From UBA4744 sp035282865 (GTDB lineage: Bacteria > Actinomycetota > Acidimicrobiia > Spongiisociales > UBA4744), in NCBI GenBank assembly GCA_035282865.1, contig DATEVB010000087.1, forward strand, positions 1-48,316: 48,316 nt of DNA. Reading direction: 5' to 3'. Position 1 is the stretch's first letter. Each line of letters begins with the position of its first letter. The notes beneath the pieces are model-generated. The model ran no database searches. It was not told the DNA's origin and saw only the letters and a program-made list of their open reading frames with translations. The position numbers and the translations under genes were made by a program. Shown piece by piece: positions 41,434 to 48,316 of this stretch.

Positions 41434-42729
41434 CTATTGAGCGTCGGCCCCAACGATCACGATCACATCCACCCCCTCGGGTAGTGTCCCGGGCCGGATC
41501 TCGCCAAAGCCGAGCTCGTCCGCTACCAGCGTGGCGTGGGCGACGCGATCTGGGGCGGTCAGCAGGACCGTCATAGGGAAGTCGTCAGATTCGGCATCGC
41601 CGATGGCGACGACTGCGAAACGGGCATCGGACAGCTCACCCGCCCACCGGGTGGCAGCTCCTGGTATGCCGTTTCCATTGAGGACCTGCACCCGGACCGG
41701 ACCCTCGGCCACCAAGCCGAGCGGCTGGCCGGTCAAGAGAGCGTTGAGGACCGCCCCGGCGGCCGGCTCATCGGGGAGCTCATAGAAGCTACCGTCGATG
41801 TTGCGGGTCACGGTCGGCAGGGTCACCGACTCGATCTCAACCGGGTTGAGCGACCGCATCGACCAGACGAGATTTATGAGCGAGTCCTGGTCGAGGGCCG
41901 CGTCCACGGTTACAAAGCTACCCAGCGTCTCGATCAAGGTGCCGGCCTCACCGATGGTGGATGGGTGCTTGGCTTCGGCGATAATCGCCAGTATCAACTG
42001 TTGCTGGCGACGGGTGCGGCCGATGTCGTTGGCGTCGACCGAGACCCACTGCCCGTTCTGCAATTCCTGGTAGCTGCGGGAGCGAGCGTAGCCCAGCGCC
42101 ATGGCTCCGCTGAGGCGCTGTGGGCCGGCTGCTACCGCGAAACCCGATTTGAGGTCGCGAGCCGGGAACGGGAAGTCGAGTGTGACCCCTCCAAGCGCTT
42201 CAACCAGGCCGGCGAAACCGTAGAAGTCGATCTCGACGTAGTGGTGGATGGGGATGCCGGTGTTCTCCCGAACGGTCTGCACGGTCAGAGACCCGCCGCC
42301 AAACGCATAGGCCGCGTTGATCTTATTGGTTCCGTGACCAACTATGTCGACTCTTAGATCGCGGGGCAGGCTGAGGACCCGGAGTGTCCCGTCGTCCGGA
42401 AGCAACTGCACGATCATGATCACATCGGCCCGCTCGCCCTCGAAAACCCCGAAATTCCCTTCCAGATCGTCGGGCAGGTTTTCCCGAGAGTCGCTACCGA
42501 TGAGCAGAAAATTGAGGGGATCCCGACGAGAATCCGGCTTGCTCGACAATTCCGCCACCACTTCTTGGTCTTTTTGTAGTTCTTCATCGATCTTCCCGGT
42601 ATAGAAACGCAACGCGAAGTAGCCACCGAAAACCACCAGGTTGGCCAGAACCAACAGCGTGACCATGGTGCGTTTCAGCCACTTGCGGGGGCGCGCCGGT
42701 GGTGCGGTCGGAGCAGCAGATTCGATCAT
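41434..42729 (-). CDS. LCP-family glycopolymer transferase (LytR-CpsA-Psr) with LytR_C domain
   Basis: Attaches lipid-linked glycopolymers to peptidoglycan outside the membrane. The 431-residue protein has an N-terminal membrane anchor (TMVTLLVLANLVVFGGYFAL). An LCP domain contains NFLLIGSDSRE, RADVIMIVQL, VLSLPRDLRVDI and DIGRTRRQQQLILAI with the conserved arginines. A C-terminal LytR_C domain (about 335-425) begins VRVQVLNGNGIPGAA. Codons upstream of the ATG at 42729 are unlikely because the anchor would lose its position. In Actinobacteria LCP proteins link arabinogalactan or teichoic-acid-like polymers. Confidence 0.94.
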   Translation of the reverse strand: MIESAAPTAPPARPRKWLKRTMVTLLVLANLVVFGGYFALRFYTGKIDEELQKDQEVVAELSSKPDSRRDPLNFLLIGSDSRENLPDDLEGNFGVFEGERADVIMIVQLLPDDGTLRVLSLPRDLRVDIVGHGTNKINAAYAFGGGSLTVQTVRENTGIPIHHYVEIDFYGFAGLVEALGGVTLDFPFPARDLKSGFAVAAGPQRLSGAMALGYARSRSYQELQNGQWVSVDANDIGRTRRQQQLILAIIAEAKHPSTIGEAGTLIETLGSFVTVDAALDQDSLINLVWSMRSLNPVEIESVTLPTVTRNIDGSFYELPDEPAAGAVLNALLTGQPLGLVAEGPVRVQVLNGNGIPGAATRWAGELSDARFAVVAIGDAESDDFPMTVLLTAPDRVAHATLVADELGFGEIRPGTLPEGVDVIVIVGADAQ

Positions 42730-42796
42730 TGAGGCGAGATTAGTAGTGGCTTCGGAGCATCTACGATGCCCCGTACTGTGCAACACGGCACGGTGG

Positions 42797-43477
42797 TCAG
42801 CCGAGACCTTCGGTCTGTGGGGCAGGGAGGGCTTGGGTGAGAAACTCGACGAGTCGCCGGTAGGCGTCGGCAGACGCGGCCGCATCGTAATCCGCCCCGC
42901 CGTCGTCCAAGAAACCCGCCGCCACGCCCCGATACACGATGAACGACCCGTGCGGAATACGCCCGTCGTCCACCCCGGAGCCCCGGAGCGATACATCTTC
43001 TGCTCCATAGAGACCGAGAACGGAAGCGGTCAGGCGTGGCAAGACGCTTGCCACCGGACCATCGTTCTCGAGAGGAGTCGAGACGAGGGCCACCGCCCGT
43101 ATCTCCGGGTGATCGGCGGCGTAGATCAAGCCCGGTCGTCCCCCTGCGCCCAGACCAACGATCCCGAGTTGGTCTCCGATGGCCCACGTCACCTCGCTGC
43201 TCATGAAGAACTCATACGCTTCGTCAACAAAGCCGACGGCATCGTCGCCGGAGAACTGGAGACCGATAGCAGCCGTCGCCAACCCGTGCCGGGCCAGGCG
43301 CCGGCACACATCCTTGTGATGGGAAGTCAATCCGTTGTCGGGAAGGACCAGCACAGTCGGAAATCGTCCCGCCTGGTCGGGACGAGCCAGGTAACCGGGG
43401 GCGTGTCCGCTCCCAACGGGTATTCCGTAACTCCCGTAGAGAATGGGATACGTTCCTTCGTGGACAAGCACACTCAC
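42797..43477 (-). CDS. Dienelactone-hydrolase-family protein, probable pseudoenzyme
   Basis: A 226-residue alpha/beta-hydrolase of the DLH family. The fold markers are present (FPTVLVLPDNGLTSHHK, RLARHGLATAAIGLQF, YDAAASADAYRRLVEFL). The nucleophile-elbow motif reads GLGAGG (108-113), placing Gly where the family has Cys or Ser. The histidine motif reads YRGVAAGF (182-189), placing Ala at the catalytic His position. DNA confirms both. So it probably lost hydrolase activity and may have a binding or regulatory role. The start is GTG preceded by AGGAGC. It lies between LCP and birA. Confidence 0.8.
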   Translation of the reverse strand: MSVLVHEGTYPILYGSYGIPVGSGHAPGYLARPDQAGRFPTVLVLPDNGLTSHHKDVCRRLARHGLATAAIGLQFSGDDAVGFVDEAYEFFMSSEVTWAIGDQLGIVGLGAGGRPGLIYAADHPEIRAVALVSTPLENDGPVASVLPRLTASVLGLYGAEDVSLRGSGVDDGRIPHGSFIVYRGVAAGFLDDGGADYDAAASADAYRRLVEFLTQALPAPQTEGLG

Positions 43478-43564
43478 CAGCTTTGCTCCTGACTCATCCG
43501 GGTGAAGGGTAGTCAGGAGACCGTTGAGCCATGCAGGTCACACATCTCGACCAGAGACCCGAAC

Positions 43565-44236
43565 TCATCTGACTTCCCACACTTCGCCGGAGGAGAGCCT
43601 GATGAGACCGGACCCGGTCTCAACCACCAGTCTCCCTTCCTCATCGATATCGCGCGCTATTCCGGCCCCATCGGGATGCCACCGGATGGCTCGACCGATG
43701 GTCCCGCACGCCTGGCGGTACTCCTCCCGACCCCACTCTTCCGGCCCACGCTCGATTCGGGCCAGCAGCTGGTCACACCACCGCGACGCCAAGCCGACGG
43801 CGAGGCCAGGACCCGGGTCGGTTTCGAACATGCTGCCGAAACCAGCCGGGGGATCCGGCCACCACAGATTGACGCCCAACCCGACCACCACCAGGTCACC
43901 CACAGCTTCGAGTAGCAACCCGGCGACCTTGGCGCCTTCTCGCAGCAAATCGTTTGGCCACTTGCAGGCAACGTCATCACCGAGCACGGCCCGGCCGGCC
44001 AGTGCGGCGATGAGTGAGAGGCGACCGAACTCGGCGGTGTGCCATGCGGACGGCCGTATCGCCAGCGACGCGGCCATCGCCCGCGGGGCGGTTTCCCACC
44101 GACGGCCCGATCGCCCCCGCCCGGCCGACTGGCGATCAGCCACGACGAGCACGGGAGCATCGCCGGCCCGAGCGGTCGCCTCATCCTGGGTGGATGGGAT
44201 ATCCTCGAACACGACGAGCGCGTATGGTGTAGCCAT
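43565..44236 (-). CDS. birA: Biotin-[acetyl-CoA-carboxylase] ligase, no DNA-binding domain
   Basis: Biotinylates the BCCP domain of the carboxylase alpha subunit. The 223-residue protein has EDIPSTQDEA, DRQSAGRGRSGRRWE (biotinyl-AMP loop), WPNDLL and a C-terminal domain with VVGLGVNLWW. It lacks the N-terminal helix-turn-helix of repressor-type BirA, as is usual in Actinobacteria. It is divergent from and adjacent to the acyl-CoA carboxylase genes whose BCCP it would modify. Confidence 0.94.
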   Translation of the reverse strand: MATPYALVVFEDIPSTQDEATARAGDAPVLVVADRQSAGRGRSGRRWETAPRAMAASLAIRPSAWHTAEFGRLSLIAALAGRAVLGDDVACKWPNDLLREGAKVAGLLLEAVGDLVVVGLGVNLWWPDPPAGFGSMFETDPGPGLAVGLASRWCDQLLARIERGPEEWGREEYRQACGTIGRAIRWHPDGAGIARDIDEEGRLVVETGSGLIRLSSGEVWEVR

Positions 44237-44278
44237 TCCACGGTCCCATGAGTCAAACGTGCGGCCAATCTATCCGGG

Positions 44279-45835
44279 GTGAGGGTGGGAACAGAACAAC
44301 GAATCGAAGATCTGCGCAGGTTGCGCGAAGAAGCCCTGCACGCCGGCAGCCAACGGGCCGTCGATCGTCAACACGAACAGGGCAAGCTCACCGCCCGCGA
44401 GCGCCTCGAGTTGCTCCTGGACAAAGGCTCGTTCCAGGAGATCGACATGCTGGTCCGCCATACGGCGATCGGCTTCGGCATCGAGAACAAGCGACCTGCC
44501 GGAGATGCCGTGGTGACCGGCTGGGGAACCATCGAGGGCCGAACGGTATTCGTGTTCGCCGAAGACTTCACGGTGTTCGGTGGCAGCCTGGGTAGAGCAG
44601 TCAGCGACAAGATCTGCAAGGTGATGGATACGGCGCTCAGTGTGGGAGCACCGGTCATTGGGCTCAAAGACTCAGGCGGAGCCCGCATCCAGGAAGGGGT
44701 GGCTTCGCTGGACGGATACGGGCGCATCTTCGAGCGAAACGTGCAGGCTTCGGGCGTCATCCCACAAATCTCGGTGATCATGGGACCGTGCGCGGGTGGC
44801 GCGGTCTACTCACCGGCCATCACCGACTTCGTATACCAGGTCAATGGATCAAGCCACCTGTTCATCACGGGCCCCGACGTGATCAAGGCAGTCACCGGTG
44901 AAGACGTGACCTTCGAGGAGTTGGGCGGTGCGCTGACCCACGCCGGAACGTCCGGGGTAACCCATTTCGTCGCCAACGACGGGAGCTCTGCCCTCGAAGA
45001 AGTCCGGTATCTGGTGTCGTACCTGCCCCAGAACAACATGGAAGTAGCGCCTTACTTTACCCCCGTCGACGTGCCCGACCGCATGGACGACGATCTCGAT
45101 TCGATCATCCCCGACTCGGCCAACCAGCCCTACGACATGGTCAGACTCGTAGAGCACGTTGTGGACGAGGGCGACTTCTACCAGGTCCACGAGCACTGGG
45201 CCCGGAACATCGTGGTTGGCTTCGCCAGGCTCGACGGGTACACGGTCGGAGTGGTAGGCAACCAACCCTCAGAGTTGGCCGGGACACTCGATATCAACGC
45301 GTCCGAGAAGGGAGCCAGGTTCGTTCGCTTCTGTGATGCCTTCAACATCCCGCTCGTGGTCTTCGTCGATGTTCCCGGTTTTCTCCCTGGGGTGGGACAG
45401 GAACACGGTGGGATCATCCGCCACGGCGCCAAACTGCTCTATGCCTTCAGCGAGGCGACGGTCCCTCGCTTGTCGGTGATCACCCGCAAGGCCTACGGGG
45501 GGGCGTATGTCGTCATGAACTCGCGTGGCATTCGGGCCGACGGAGTCTTCGCGTGGCCTTCCGCCGAGATCGCCGTGATGGGAGCCCAGGGAGCGGTCAA
45601 CGTCATCTCCAGGCGGGAGATTGCCGGCGCAGAGGAGCCCGACCAGCGCCGTGCGGAACTGATCTCCGAATACGAGGAGCGCTTCAACAACCCGTATCGC
45701 GCCGCCGAGCTCGGGCTGGTCGACGAGGTGATCGAACCACGCCAGACCCGTCCCAAACTCATCCGGGCTCTCGAAATGCTCCGCAATAAACGTGAGACCC
45801 TCCCACCCAAGAAGCACGGGAACATCCCTCTGTGA
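44279..45835 (+). CDS. Acyl-CoA carboxylase carboxyltransferase (beta) subunit
   Basis: Carboxyltransferase of an actinobacterial acyl-CoA carboxylase. The 518-residue PccB/AccD5-type protein has both crotonase-like halves: GLKDSGGARIQEGVASL, IMGPCAGGAVYSPA, FVDVPGFLPGVGQEHGGIIRHGAKLLYA and MGAQGAVNVI. At the position that sets acyl chain preference in Streptomyces (Asp in PccB, Ile in AccB) it has Val (GGAYVVM), suggesting acetyl- and propionyl-CoA use. No epsilon subunit gene lies next to it. The start is GTG at 44279; an in-frame GTG at 44285 is also possible. Confidence 0.93.
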   Translation: MRVGTEQRIEDLRRLREEALHAGSQRAVDRQHEQGKLTARERLELLLDKGSFQEIDMLVRHTAIGFGIENKRPAGDAVVTGWGTIEGRTVFVFAEDFTVFGGSLGRAVSDKICKVMDTALSVGAPVIGLKDSGGARIQEGVASLDGYGRIFERNVQASGVIPQISVIMGPCAGGAVYSPAITDFVYQVNGSSHLFITGPDVIKAVTGEDVTFEELGGALTHAGTSGVTHFVANDGSSALEEVRYLVSYLPQNNMEVAPYFTPVDVPDRMDDDLDSIIPDSANQPYDMVRLVEHVVDEGDFYQVHEHWARNIVVGFARLDGYTVGVVGNQPSELAGTLDINASEKGARFVRFCDAFNIPLVVFVDVPGFLPGVGQEHGGIIRHGAKLLYAFSEATVPRLSVITRKAYGGAYVVMNSRGIRADGVFAWPSAEIAVMGAQGAVNVISRREIAGAEEPDQRRAELISEYEERFNNPYRAAELGLVDEVIEPRQTRPKLIRALEMLRNKRETLPPKKHGNIPL

Positions 45836-45874
45836 TCCAGGACCGCCGCCCCGACCGTCGAGGAGCTTCCTAGC

Positions 45875-47632
45875 ATGCCCGATATGCGCTCCCTGCTGAT
45901 AGCCAATCGCGGCGAGATCGCGGTTCGCATCATTCGGTCTGCCCAGGAGACGGGTTTGCGGACCATTGGGGTCTATTCCGAACTGGATCGTGATGCCCTG
46001 CATGTCGACCTGGCCGACGAGGCGTGGAATATCGGTCCGGCTCCGGCCGCTCAGTCGTATCTCAACATCGACCGCATCATCGATGTGGCCAGGGAAGCGA
46101 AAGCCGACGCGATACATCCCGGCTACGGGTTCCTGGCGGAGAATGCAACGTTCGCGAGGAAGGTCATAGAGGCAGGCATCATCTGGGTTGGACCACCGCC
46201 CGAAGCCATCGCCATCATGGGCGACAAGATCGCTTCCCGGAAGGCTGCCGCCGTAGCGAGAGTCGACAGCGTCCCGGGCACACTCGAACCCCTTGGATCG
46301 GCCGACGACGTCCGCGCCGCCGTTACGGAATTCGGCTACCCGATAGCCATCAAGGCTGCCCACGGGGGCGGCGGCAAGGGTTTGCGCGTCGTCCACCAGG
46401 AGCAGGAACTCGAATCGGCGTTCGAGGGAGCCCGCCGGGAAGCCGACGCCTATTTCGGCAGTCCCGAGGTGTATGTCGAGAAATACCTCCAGTTCCCCCG
46501 CCACATCGAGGCCCAAATCCTGTGCGACGACCACGGGCACGCCGTCTTCCTCGGAGAGCGGGACTGTTCTGTGCAACGGAGACACCAGAAGCTGATCGAA
46601 GAAACCCCGTCTCCAGGTCTGGACGAGAAGACCCGAGTCAGGCTGGGCAAGGCAGCCATCGCCGTTGCCAAGGCGTGCGGCTACCGGAACGCCGGAACGG
46701 TGGAGTTCCTGATGGACCGCACCGGTACCTTCTACTTCCTCGAGATGAACACCCGACTCCAGGTGGAGCACACCGTCACTGAGATGGTGACGGGCATAGA
46801 CATCGTCCAGGAGCAATTGAAGATCGCCCGGGGACAACCGCTCTCCACCGACCGGGTCAGGGCGGCAGGTCACGCCATCGAATTCCGTATCAATGCCGAG
46901 GATCCGGCTCGCGACTTCCTTCCCAATCCCGGCCGGGTTGCCGAGTATCGGGAACCGGGTGGATTTGGGGTCCGAGTCGACAGCTGGGTCCGGCCCGGCA
47001 CGAAGATCAGCCAGTACTACGACAATCTCATGGCGAAGCTCGTTGTGTGGGGACCCACCCGTACCGACGCCATCAACCGGGCCCGCCGGGCCCTGGGCGA
47101 ATTCCACATCCGCGGGGTGGCCACAACGATTCCGGCCCACCTGCGAGTGCTGGAGCACCCGACCTTCGTCGAAGGTACCCACCATACGCGCTGGGCAGAA
47201 GATGAACTCGATCTCACCGGAATCGCTCGACCGACGGCCCCGGCGCTTCCCGCAGACGAGGAAGTCGCCCAGCGAGACATCACCGTGGAAATCGGCGGCC
47301 GCCGCTACGTGGTCACCTACTGGATGCCGGACCTCCAACCGGCCAGCTCGGGGCGGCGGCCCGCACCCCGTCGCAAACCACCCAGGCTGTCCCAACCGCC
47401 GGGCAACAACTCCGGCGAGGCCGGCGTTGTCACCTCTCCCATGCAAGGAACCATCGTCAAAGTGAACACCGAAGCCGGCAACAGCATCAACGCCGGGGAA
47501 CCCATCTGTGTCCTGGAAGCGATGAAGATGGAGAACGAGGTCCGCAGCCCGATCGAGGGTGAGGTGGTCGACCTGCGGGTTCGTCCCGGTGACACCGTCT
47601 CCAGCGGCCAGGTGATCGCCATCATCCGGTAG
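45875..47632 (+). CDS. Acyl-CoA carboxylase alpha subunit (biotin carboxylase + BCCP)
   Basis: A 585-residue fused subunit like mycobacterial AccA3. The biotin carboxylase part begins LLIANRGEIAVRI and contains HPGYGFLAENATFAR, AHGGGGKGLRVV (ATP loop), ERDCSVQRRHQKLIEE and EMNTRLQVEHTVTE. A proline/arginine-rich linker (about 495-510) leads to the BCCP domain with the biotinyl lysine in VLEAMKMENEV. It follows the beta subunit gene by 39 nt. Biotinylation by the nearby BirA is expected. Confidence 0.95.
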   Translation: MPDMRSLLIANRGEIAVRIIRSAQETGLRTIGVYSELDRDALHVDLADEAWNIGPAPAAQSYLNIDRIIDVAREAKADAIHPGYGFLAENATFARKVIEAGIIWVGPPPEAIAIMGDKIASRKAAAVARVDSVPGTLEPLGSADDVRAAVTEFGYPIAIKAAHGGGGKGLRVVHQEQELESAFEGARREADAYFGSPEVYVEKYLQFPRHIEAQILCDDHGHAVFLGERDCSVQRRHQKLIEETPSPGLDEKTRVRLGKAAIAVAKACGYRNAGTVEFLMDRTGTFYFLEMNTRLQVEHTVTEMVTGIDIVQEQLKIARGQPLSTDRVRAAGHAIEFRINAEDPARDFLPNPGRVAEYREPGGFGVRVDSWVRPGTKISQYYDNLMAKLVVWGPTRTDAINRARRALGEFHIRGVATTIPAHLRVLEHPTFVEGTHHTRWAEDELDLTGIARPTAPALPADEEVAQRDITVEIGGRRYVVTYWMPDLQPASSGRRPAPRRKPPRLSQPPGNNSGEAGVVTSPMQGTIVKVNTEAGNSINAGEPICVLEAMKMENEVRSPIEGEVVDLRVRPGDTVSSGQVIAIIR

Positions 47633-47637
47633 ACGGT

Positions 47638-48316
47638 TCAGAAGGCGGCGTCGCTCAGACTCTCCGACAACGAGGGGTGCACCATCAAGGTCTCCACCAG
47701 CGTGTCGACCTTGAGACGCCCCTGAACGGCCAGGGCCAGGATGCCGATCAGCTCCGACGCCCGGTGCCCTACGATGGTCCCACCCAGCACGGTGTGGGTG
47801 GCGGGATCGCTGATGACCTTCACAAACCCACGGGTGGCCCCGTGGATGATGCTGCGAGGGTTGGCCGCGAACGGCACCTTGGTGATACGAACCTTGCGAC
47901 CCTCGGAGGCTGCTTCGGCCTCCTCCAAACCCACCGAGGCGATCTCCGGATCGGTAAAGATGGCTTGCGCCACCTTGGGGTAATCGAGCGGCTTTACCGG
48001 CCGCCCCATTACGTGCCGGGCGATCTTGCGTCCCTGCATCGAGGCCACCGACGAGAGGGGCATCTGCCCGGTGACATCCCCTGCGGCATAGATGTGCGGC
48101 ACCGACGTCCGTTGGAACTCATCGACGATCACATACCCGCTCCGTGTCTCGATGCCGGCCTCGGCCAGCCCGATCCCCTCGGTGAGCGGCACCGAGCCGA
48201 TAGCCAGCAGGGCGTGACTCCCCTCCACCCGGCGCCCATCCTGGGCCTCGATGAGGACACCGCGCTCCGTTCGAGTGGCAACCACCGCCCGGGCGCCTTT
48301 GAGGAGCGCAACGCCG
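47638..48316 (-). CDS. Dihydrolipoyl-dehydrogenase-family flavoprotein, 3' part only
   Basis: A gene cut by the window edge; only the last about 225 residues are seen. The visible NAD-domain end and second FAD motif (YIYAAGDVT-like, reading HIYAAGDVTGQMP) lead into a complete dimerisation domain. The C-terminal active-site pair is in MVHPSLSESLSDAAF, where His and Glu fit lipoamide dehydrogenase and mercuric reductase. The frame stays open beyond 48285, so the GTG there is not the true start. Mycobacterial lpdA occupies a similar neighbourhood. Convergent with the carboxylase alpha gene, 5 nt between stops. Substrate not assigned because the N-terminal redox cysteines are outside. Confidence 0.82.
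   Translation of the reverse strand, partial: GVALLKGARAVVATRTERGVLIEAQDGRRVEGSHALLAIGSVPLTEGIGLAEAGIETRSGYVIVDEFQRTSVPHIYAAGDVTGQMPLSSVASMQGRKIARHVMGRPVKPLDYPKVAQAIFTDPEIASVGLEEAEAASEGRKVRITKVPFAANPRSIIHGATRGFVKVISDPATHTVLGGTIVGHRASELIGILALAVQGRLKVDTLVETLMVHPSLSESLSDAAF

Noticed and set aside
45269..47446. A 725-residue open frame on the minus strand across both carboxylase genes
   Set aside because: It is the antisense shadow of accD and the alpha subunit, which have clear family motifs. High GC favours long open antisense frames. The translation shows no recognised motif.
1..48316. CRISPR array, prophage or transposase
   Set aside because: No regularly spaced repeats, integrase, transposase or phage structural motif were seen on either strand.

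Overview
The window is a 48.3 kb piece of a high-GC bacterial chromosome, almost fully coding, with no phage, transposase, CRISPR array or tRNA gene. Gene content and order point to Actinomycetota. Evidence includes DUF3499, DUF5719, coenzyme F420 genes cofD-cofE, an LCP ligase, and an actinobacterial-type carboxylase with fused BC-BCCP. From memory of the Mycobacterium tuberculosis map, many genes fall in the same neighbourhoods there (secA1-HPF-ComF-sahH; SIS-manB-DUF3499-fbiA-fbiB-LCP-GtrA-birA-accD-accA3-lpdA; prfB-ftsE-ftsX-smpB; Rv1339-rph-rdgB). The differences suggest a deep lineage such as Acidimicrobiia, but that placement is inference.

Layout. 0.1-4.6 kb, minus strand: rdgB, rph, a metallo-beta-lactamase-fold hydrolase, a JAMM peptidase and a DinG helicase. 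4.6-9.3 kb: phosphofructokinase (+), a small membrane protein (-), tmRNA (-), a membrane-anchored thioredoxin-like protein (+) and an FAD-linked 2-hydroxyacid dehydrogenase (+). 9.3-21.9 kb, minus strand: one long run read right to left as comF, hpf, response regulator, HEAT-repeat protein, HD-GYP protein, secA, prfB (with the classical +1 frameshift), ftsE, ftsX, a coiled-coil M23 peptidase and smpB. Trans-translation, peptide release, ribosome hibernation, protein export and divisome hydrolase control therefore sit together. 21.9-23.8 kb: a divergent FtsH-like protease (+). 23.8-27.6 kb, minus: phosphomannomutase, a Trm112-like protein, a sugar-phosphate isomerase and S-adenosylhomocysteinase, all tightly coupled. 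27.6-31.3 kb: a polyprenyl-phosphate glycosyltransferase (+) facing a GtrA flippase, a large GT-C-like membrane protein and a 58-residue zinc ribbon (-). 31.5-36.5 kb, minus: DUF6788-like, DUF3499, a monothiol thioredoxin-like protein, DUF5719 and a large membrane GT2. 36.7-38.3 kb: cofD-cofE (+). 38.4-44.2 kb, minus: LCP, UDP-glucose dehydrogenase, GT2, epimerase; a dienelactone-hydrolase-like protein and birA. 44.3-48.3 kb: acyl-CoA carboxylase beta and alpha subunits (+), then the 3' part of a dihydrolipoyl-dehydrogenase-family gene running off the edge (-).

The most interesting feature is a three-gene signalling cassette (NarL-type regulator, HEAT protein, HD-GYP protein) joined by ATGA overlaps and placed between hpf and secA. 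The HEAT and HD-GYP proteins appear to share a homologous N-terminal domain. Other notable points are an FtsH-like protease with an altered Walker B motif and an internal insertion, a dienelactone-hydrolase homologue that has lost its nucleophile and histidine, a Gtr-like three-component glycosylation set, and a short archaeal/Thermotoga-type SAH hydrolase at the locus where mycobacteria carry the long type.
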